9,643 nt of DNA from DATAYF01 sp036272735 (GTDB lineage Bacteria > Chloroflexota > Ktedonobacteria > Ktedonobacterales > Ktedonobacteraceae). The stretch covers positions 1 to 9,643 of the forward strand of contig DATAYF010000685.1 of NCBI GenBank assembly GCA_036272735.1. The letters are read 5' to 3'. Positions 4,850-9,643 of the stretch are shown here, piece by piece. Positions within the stretch are counted from its first letter, which is position 1; every line of letters begins with the position of its first letter. A program made the translations under genes and the position numbers. Under the pieces are notes generated by a model. The model made no database searches, was not told the DNA's origin, and was given only the letters and a program-made list of their open reading frames with translations.

Positions 4850-6787
4850 ATGCAGCGGTCGAAACCACAAGAAAAGAGAGCACGTGCGCTACCCGATACC
4901 ACCCTGCGGCGCTTACGAGTTACACCAGGCTACTTCTTCCTCGTGTGGCGCTGGAGCATGTGGCTTTACGCACTCATCACCATTCTGTATTATTATTCCA
5001 CGCCAAAGCTTACTTCGCCGCTTAATTTTCGCACCAACGTCATCCTCCTGGTCATCACGTTTATCCAATCCCTGGCGGCAACGCTCTATACACCTGTGGT
5101 CCAGTTGATCCTTCCGAGGCGCTTACCACCCTGGCTTCAGGGTATTCGTAGGATGCAGAGACGCTCGTTGGTGGAGCGTGACGACGACTCGATTACCCTC
5201 TCGCCATTGGCGCGCACACGTAATCCCTCCTGGGATATTGCGATCTATAGCCTTGACGTGCTTATTTGTGGCCTCGTAACATACTACAGTGGCCCTATCG
5301 GAGGCCCACCATTCGGGGACGGATCACCGTTCTACCGCTATGGCCTCTCGACGATCTTCGCGGCGGCGATGACCTATCGCTATGGTGGGGGTCTGGCGGT
5401 GGCGATTGGCTACGATCTGTTCATCGTCTTTGCTATGCTTGTTGCAGCACCAGGTTCCTACCATTATCACATCACCATTATCGATATCATCGGCTCTCTA
5501 GTCGATGCCCCAATCGTCGCGTTGCTTACCGGCTACGTAGCCACGCTCATCACCAATTATGCCAACAGTAAGAAGCGCGAACAGGCCAACGTACGCCGCC
5601 AGCGTGCACTGCTCAGCGTGAGTGAAACGATCATGAGCGAGATCAGTGATCGTGAGCGTTTACTACAAAAGGCGGCGAAACAGGTGCAGCATGGTGGTCA
5701 TTTTCAGCGCCTCGTCATCGTCGTCCCGATTGACAAAGTAGAAAGCCAGGGCGTCGAGCAAGATGAGCCGGAAACCATCAGCAAGGAAGCTTCTATATGC
5801 ATTGAGGCAAATATCGCAGATACCGCGCTTCCTGAGCGCAATCCCGCCTATGTCGAGCAGGTATTGCGCACACAGCAACAACTGGTCTCGTTTGAAAAGT
5901 TCAACCAGGAGCACTACCACGGCGCCGGCATCGCTCGGCTCTACATCCCGCTCTTCAAAGAAGGTACGCTGCAAATGGTGATTGGAGCAGAAAGCCAGCG
6001 CCAGACACCATTCGACAGCAAACGTGAAGAGTTTCTAACCATTGCCGGAGGGCTGCTGCTCATCGCAATGGAGAATATCAGGCTGACCGAGCAGATGATT
6101 GAGTTAGCGGCAACTGCCGAGCGTGGACGTATCGCGCGCGATATTCACGACGGCATTGCTCAGCTTACCTATATGCTCAGCCTCAATGCGGAAACGTGCG
6201 CAACCCAGGCTCAGCGTATTGCCGAAGCCTCGGATGAGGACGCCGAATTAATTATGCCGCTGGCGACCAGGCTGCATAAACTGGTCAAAATTTCCAAGCA
6301 GGCGCTGTGGGAGACGCGTAACTATATGTTTTCGATGAAGCCGATGATGAACGGCAATACCACCCTGAGCCAGATGTTGACCAGGCAGGTGCGAGAATTC
6401 GAGACCATTAGCAATCTGCCCATACAGTTGCAGATTGAAGGCAGCGAGGAACGTAACCCAGCGGATCGTCGTCGTGCCAGCAAATATGCACACATAGGGG
6501 CTACAATCTTCCGCATTGTGCAAGAGGCGCTGACGAACGCCTACAAGCACGCGGAAGCCACACAACTCACGGTACATCTGCGCTATTACCCTGATGCTGT
6601 TGAAGTAACGGTCAGCGATGACGGACATGGCCTGCCGAGCCAGGCTGGCAAGCAGGAGACACAACGCATTTACTCTGGTCGCGGCGTGCAAGGCATGTAC
6701 GAACGTGCCCAGGAATTAGGTGGAACATGCACAATCACACCAGTCCCAGCAGGAGGGGTGCAGGTGCAGGTACACCTACCGATTTAA
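4850..6787 (+). CDS. Membrane sensor histidine kinase, HisKA_3 (NarX/DegS-like) type
   Basis: The 645-residue protein senses an unknown signal and should phosphorylate the regulator encoded next. Residues about 28-235 hold around six membrane spans (about 31-50, 63-84, 130-147, 165-180, 183-200, 207-232). A coiled linker (237-275) leads to a GAF-like region (about 255-412; LVIVVPI, IARLYIPLFKEGTLQMVIGA, FLTIAGGLLLIAMENIRL). HisKA_3 follows, with RIARDIHDGIAQ and phospho-acceptor His433. The ATPase domain has an N box (E559, N563; RIVQEALTNAYKHA), G1 box DDGHG (590-594) and G2 box GRGVQGM (610-616). All key residues are present, so activity is expected. The ATG at 4850 is chosen because GGAAGGT (4834-4840) lies 9 nt upstream and the promoter would start transcripts near 4795. 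The stop is followed 26 nt later by the regulator gene, so the two are co-transcribed. Confidence 0.93.
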   Translation: MQRSKPQEKRARALPDTTLRRLRVTPGYFFLVWRWSMWLYALITILYYYSTPKLTSPLNFRTNVILLVITFIQSLAATLYTPVVQLILPRRLPPWLQGIRRMQRRSLVERDDDSITLSPLARTRNPSWDIAIYSLDVLICGLVTYYSGPIGGPPFGDGSPFYRYGLSTIFAAAMTYRYGGGLAVAIGYDLFIVFAMLVAAPGSYHYHITIIDIIGSLVDAPIVALLTGYVATLITNYANSKKREQANVRRQRALLSVSETIMSEISDRERLLQKAAKQVQHGGHFQRLVIVVPIDKVESQGVEQDEPETISKEASICIEANIADTALPERNPAYVEQVLRTQQQLVSFEKFNQEHYHGAGIARLYIPLFKEGTLQMVIGAESQRQTPFDSKREEFLTIAGGLLLIAMENIRLTEQMIELAATAERGRIARDIHDGIAQLTYMLSLNAETCATQAQRIAEASDEDAELIMPLATRLHKLVKISKQALWETRNYMFSMKPMMNGNTTLSQMLTRQVREFETISNLPIQLQIEGSEERNPADRRRASKYAHIGATIFRIVQEALTNAYKHAEATQLTVHLRYYPDAVEVTVSDDGHGLPSQAGKQETQRIYSGRGVQGMYERAQELGGTCTITPVPAGGVQVQVHLPI

Positions 6788-6813
6788 CAGGAAAGGAAGG
6801 CAGGCAAGAACGA

Positions 6814-7482
6814 ATGACGAAAATACGCTTGATGATTGTCGATGATCACGAAGTAGTCAGGCTGGGTATGCGCGCGGCCTTTGAGCTTGAATCGGATATA
6901 CACGTGGTTGGTGAGGCCAGTGATGGTGCAGAAGCGGTGGCAAAGGTACGCGTGCTTGATCCCAACATTATTTTATTGGATGTACGCATGCAGCGCATGA
7001 GCGGCATCGAAGCCTGCCGCGAGATCAAAAGCCGCTATCCCGACGTGCGCATTTTGATGATTACCTCATTTAGCGACGAGGAAGCAGTCTTTGATTCTAT
7101 CGTCGCGGGAGCTGATGGCTATCTGCTCAAAAACGTGAGCCGCGCGGAACTGCTCAAAGCTCTACGTACGGTAGCTACGGGCCAGTCGCTCCTGCATGCT
7201 GATAGCAGCCAACAAGCCATTGCCAGGATGAGCGGCATCGCCAATGGAACAGTGCACGTGCCCGGCGAGACGCTTACCGAGCGCGAACGCGAAGTACTGG
7301 CACTGGTGGCACGCGGTTACACGAACAAACGCATAGCCGAAACGCTGTTCGTCAGCGAGAAAACTGCGCGCAACCACGTGAGCCACATCCTCGAAAAGTT
7401 AGGACTGGCACGACGCAGTGAAGCTGCCGCTTATGCTGTCGAGCATAAACTCATACCACCGCAGAAACGCGATCTGCATTAA
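6814..7482 (+). CDS. NarL/FixJ-family response regulator (REC plus LuxR-type HTH)
   Basis: The 222-residue protein is the cognate output of the kinase just upstream. The receiver domain (about 1-120) has the acidic pair D10/D11, phospho-acceptor D56 (IILLDVRM), the switch Thr84 (LMITSFSD) and Lys106 (DGYLLKN). The C-terminal LuxR/GerE helix-turn-helix (about 152-210) contains LTEREREVLALVARGYTNKR and VSEKTARNHVSHILEKLGL, with intact family-typical residues. It should bind DNA as a dimer when phosphorylated. The ATG at 6814 is preferred over an upstream in-frame start inside the kinase gene, because it starts exactly at the conserved receiver domain and follows a purine-rich AGGAAGG (6794-6800). 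The gene ends only 10 nt from the stop of the convergent Ser/Thr kinase gene, with no terminator between. Its regulon is unknown; its own promoter's inverted repeat is a candidate site. Confidence 0.95.
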   Translation: MTKIRLMIVDDHEVVRLGMRAAFELESDIHVVGEASDGAEAVAKVRVLDPNIILLDVRMQRMSGIEACREIKSRYPDVRILMITSFSDEEAVFDSIVAGADGYLLKNVSRAELLKALRTVATGQSLLHADSSQQAIARMSGIANGTVHVPGETLTEREREVLALVARGYTNKRIAETLFVSEKTARNHVSHILEKLGLARRSEAAAYAVEHKLIPPQKRDLH

Positions 7483-7492
7483 TTTACGCTAT

Positions 7493-9472
7493 TTACTTCG
7501 CTCGTTGGTACACGGCCACATTGCTGTAGACCACATCGGCATCCTGGCCGCCAGGATCCTTGCTCGCCAGGAAACCAATCGAGCCAGAGGTAAAGGTTGT
7601 ATCTTGCTGCTGCGAAACGAAGGTGCCGTTGATGTAGAAGAGCAATGTTCCGTTATGCGCAATGACCTGCAACGTGTTCTTGACGCTCGCCCCAGTTTTG
7701 AGCGCAGGAGAAGGCGTCCAGGCTTGCATCACCACCATATTGCTGCCAGTAGAGTAATTGCCAGCATGTTCAATTTGAAAATGCCCCTGCGTATCAACCT
7801 CGAACAGATAGCCAGCATACGCACCAAAGGTGTCGGGATTGAGGTAGAAGAAGAGCCCACCAGCATGGCCGCTGATGATGGAAAGGTCCACGGAGAAGGT
7901 TGCGTTAGTATATTGAGTAGCCGACTCGTGGCAGCCTTGCAGCGCCGTACCAGACGTTACGTGATAGCCATCTGCTTGAAAAGTACACTGGCCTTTCTGA
8001 TCCCATTGTTCATTCTGAGTGGCCTGGTTATTGGGATCGGTCAACTTATCCTGGTAAATAGGAGTTCCGGCTGTCGCCGTCAGAATTACCCCGGCGGTAG
8101 CGCTGGCCTGAGCTTGCGCAGTAGCCGTCGCCCTGGCCTGTGCGGTAGCCGTAGCTTGCTTGTTGGCCTGAGCCGTCGCAGAAGCGGCAGCCTGGGCCGT
8201 GGCGGTGGCGTTAGGAGTCGCGGTCGGGCTGGGCTTAGGAGCTGCGGTAGCTGTATGACCTATAGTAGTAACGGGGCTGGGCGGTGGAGCGGTATTGAAT
8301 TGTGGTGAATGCTTCCACAGCACGTAGACCATAGGACCAACCACGGCCAGCAGCACCAGAGTGGCAATCACAGCAACCGTGCGGCTCTGGGCACGCGAAG
8401 CAGTGGCGGCATGATTGCGAGACGACGATTGCGAACGCGCCCCCGCAGGCGGATACACGGGAGGCTGATCCATAGTGCCCTGTTGCCCATAATTGTATGA
8501 AGTCGAGCGATACCGGGGAACGGGCTGTGCCACGGGAGGCGGAAGCACGAGAGGCGCGCTGTGCTGTTGCGCCATCACCGTCTCAGCTTCATCGCTACCA
8601 CCTGCCCACACAGCATTGCTGGGATAGATACCAGCATCACCACGTCCCGCCACCGCCTGGCAGAACGCATCCGCCAGTTCGCCAGCGCTGCCAAAGCGTA
8701 GATCAGGATTTTTTTCCAACGCCTTGAGCATCACGCGCTCAACCTGTGGAGGCAAAGATGGAATAAACGTGCGCGGCGAGGGGGGGCGTCGTGTTGCATG
8801 CATGGTTATAATGGCGATCTGGCTGTCGGCAACAAAGGGCAAATGTCCGGTCACCATCTCATACAACAATACGCCAAGCGAGTATTCGTCACTACGCACA
8901 TCGGCGTGGCGATACGACTCAAAAAGCTCTGGCGCGAGATAATCGACGGTGCCCAATACATTGCCGGTACTGGTCATCTGGGTCGATTCGGTCGAGGTAC
9001 GAGCGATGCCAAAGTCGGCAAGATAGCAACGATTGTCACCATCCAACAGGATATTTGAAGACTTGATATCGCGATGAATAATACCATTTTCGTGAATATA
9101 GTCGAGCGCGTCAGCGATATTGCTGATATTCAGACAGACCGTCCTTAAAGGGAGTGGCGCGTTGCGAATACGCTCACGCAACGTGCCCCCTTCCATAAAC
9201 GGCATCACGATAAAGTACTCTGGCACGCCATCGAGGGTCGTTTCTCCGGTATCGTATACGGGCATCAAATGGGGATTGTGCAGCGATGCCATGAGCCGTG
9301 CCTCGCGCACAAAGCGCCGCAGCAAGTCTTCATCATCGCGTTTGAATACCTTGATGGCAACGTCACGCTCAAAAAGCTCATCATAGCCCAGGTAGACATC
9401 AGCCATGCCACCGTGACCAATCAATTGTTGCAGCTCATATCGGTCGAGATTTCTGCCCTCCAAGGCTGTCAT
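7493..9472 (-). CDS. PknB-like receptor Ser/Thr protein kinase with extracellular jelly-roll-like domain
   Basis: The 659-residue protein is a single-pass membrane kinase. The cytoplasmic kinase domain (about 11-275) is complete: glycine loop IGHGGMADVYLG (18-29), Lys41 in VAIK, Glu57, HRDIKSSN with D135 and N140, DFG (153-155), a Ser/Thr-rich activation loop, and APE (180-182). A Pro/Ser/Gln-rich juxtamembrane stretch follows (280-362), then one span (about 365-385). Outside come an Ala/Thr/Gln linker (about 402-468, repeated TATAQA units) and a roughly 190-residue beta-rich domain (470-659). This holds two cysteines (C496, C514) that could pair and resembles the concanavalin/LamG-like fold (FSVDLSI, GLFFYLNPD, YLFEVDTQGHFQI, LLFYINGTFV). 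The ATG at 9472 has GGAG 6 nt upstream; a TTG at 9484 is in frame but poorly placed. No PASTA repeats are seen. Its ligand may be a carbohydrate, by analogy only. Confidence 0.93.
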   Translation of the reverse strand: MTALEGRNLDRYELQQLIGHGGMADVYLGYDELFERDVAIKVFKRDDEDLLRRFVREARLMASLHNPHLMPVYDTGETTLDGVPEYFIVMPFMEGGTLRERIRNAPLPLRTVCLNISNIADALDYIHENGIIHRDIKSSNILLDGDNRCYLADFGIARTSTESTQMTSTGNVLGTVDYLAPELFESYRHADVRSDEYSLGVLLYEMVTGHLPFVADSQIAIITMHATRRPPSPRTFIPSLPPQVERVMLKALEKNPDLRFGSAGELADAFCQAVAGRGDAGIYPSNAVWAGGSDEAETVMAQQHSAPLVLPPPVAQPVPRYRSTSYNYGQQGTMDQPPVYPPAGARSQSSSRNHAATASRAQSRTVAVIATLVLLAVVGPMVYVLWKHSPQFNTAPPPSPVTTIGHTATAAPKPSPTATPNATATAQAAASATAQANKQATATAQARATATAQAQASATAGVILTATAGTPIYQDKLTDPNNQATQNEQWDQKGQCTFQADGYHVTSGTALQGCHESATQYTNATFSVDLSIISGHAGGLFFYLNPDTFGAYAGYLFEVDTQGHFQIEHAGNYSTGSNMVVMQAWTPSPALKTGASVKNTLQVIAHNGTLLFYINGTFVSQQQDTTFTSGSIGFLASKDPGGQDADVVYSNVAVYQRAK

Positions 9473-9510
9473 AGCTTTCTCCAACTCCTACAAACAAACT
9501 TTAGCTTCCC

Positions 9511-9537
9511 TTTATAGTAACGCAAAAACTCCAACAA
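9511..9537 (-). promoter_or_regulatory. Weak candidate promoter of the Ser/Thr kinase gene
   Basis: On the minus strand TATAAA (9511-9516) is a good -10. The nearest -35-like element, TTGTTG (9532-9537), is only 15 bp away, shorter than the usual 17. The position, about 40 nt upstream of the ATG, is suitable. No better pair is visible. Confidence 0.35.
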
Positions 9538-9576
9538 TTTCCAATTTCTATTGCTATCGCAACAGTAAGGAGTGAA

Positions 9577-9643
9577 GAAGGGGTCATAGAGATGAGGATG
9601 TATAGGGCCGGGCCCCATACATCCTCATCTCTATGACCCCTTC
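9577..9643. repeat. 67-nt near-perfect palindrome at the window end
   Basis: The arm 9577-9603 (GAAGGGGTCATAGAGATGAG, then GATGTAT) is the exact reverse complement of 9617-9643. Inside, after one A/C mismatch, GGGCC and GGCCC pair around a single G, so 32 of 33 arm positions match. The right arm ends exactly at the window edge, so the repeat may be longer. It lies upstream of the Ser/Thr kinase gene and has no visible T-run. It may be a terminator for a gene outside the window, a palindromic dispersed repeat, or abutted ends of a mobile element. Confidence 0.8.

Noticed and set aside
8100..8230. Short-period repeat in DNA that could suggest a CRISPR or minisatellite
   Set aside because: It encodes the Ala/Thr/Gln stalk of the kinase in frame. 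The units are degenerate at DNA level, with no spacers or regular repeat length.
7418..8308. A long open frame on the plus strand (296 codons) opposite the Ser/Thr kinase gene
   Set aside because: It lies antisense to the well-supported kinase outer domain, begins inside the response-regulator gene, and its translation is Arg/Ser/Gly-rich low complexity without any domain. It is a by-product of GC-rich codon positions and the Ala/Thr repeat.

Overview
The window looks like chromosomal DNA from a bacterium of the Chloroflexota, most likely class Ktedonobacteria. The reasons are circumstantial: a receptor-type Ser/Thr kinase with a long Ala/Thr/Gln linker and a beta-rich outer domain, a membrane HisKA_3 histidine kinase paired with a NarL-type regulator, a zinc-ribbon/membrane protein, moderate-to-high GC, and a broken competence gene. 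This placement is inference from protein style, not from a marker gene.

Layout. 1-138 (minus) is the N-terminus of a TetR-family repressor cut by the window edge. Its promoter (TTGCAT-N17-TATACT) is overlaid by three copies of TTTCGTAA in alternating orientation, a likely autoregulatory operator. About 316-2138 (plus) is a comEC/rec2 relic: the N-terminal part is missing, three frame changes are visible, and the metallo-beta-lactamase-like motifs have decayed. 2179-2799 (plus) encodes a zinc-ribbon protein with a hydrophobic C-terminal half. A long hairpin (2819-2865) separates it from a convergent tyrosine-recombinase-like gene (2901-3917, minus) that is intact in length but has lost several catalytic residues. 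That gene has its own promoter just downstream of a strong minus-strand terminator (3999-4046), which ends an unrecognised acidic protein gene (4078-4497, minus). Upstream of the acidic protein the same frame continues as coding-like sequence beyond a single TGA, and a 14-bp direct repeat links the TGA with the chosen start.

4850-7482 (plus) is a two-component operon: a multi-pass membrane sensor kinase with a GAF-like region, HisKA_3 and HATPase, then a NarL/LuxR response regulator 26 nt downstream. It is driven by a near-consensus promoter (TTGACA-N17-CATAAT) bracketed by an inverted repeat TTATGCAT/ATGCATAA. Converging on it with a gap of only 10 nt is a PknB-like Ser/Thr kinase gene (7493-9472, minus) with one membrane span and an extracellular jelly-roll-like domain. 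The window ends in a near-perfect 67-nt palindrome (9577-9643) that may continue beyond the edge.

Taken together this is mainly a signalling region: a one-component repressor, a two-component system and a receptor Ser/Thr kinase, beside decayed competence and recombinase genes. I see no CRISPR array, rRNA, tRNA, complete insertion sequence or recognisable defence system. The best leads are the degenerate but full-length recombinase, the TGA-interrupted frame with its repeat, the terminal palindrome, and the two operator-like arrangements.
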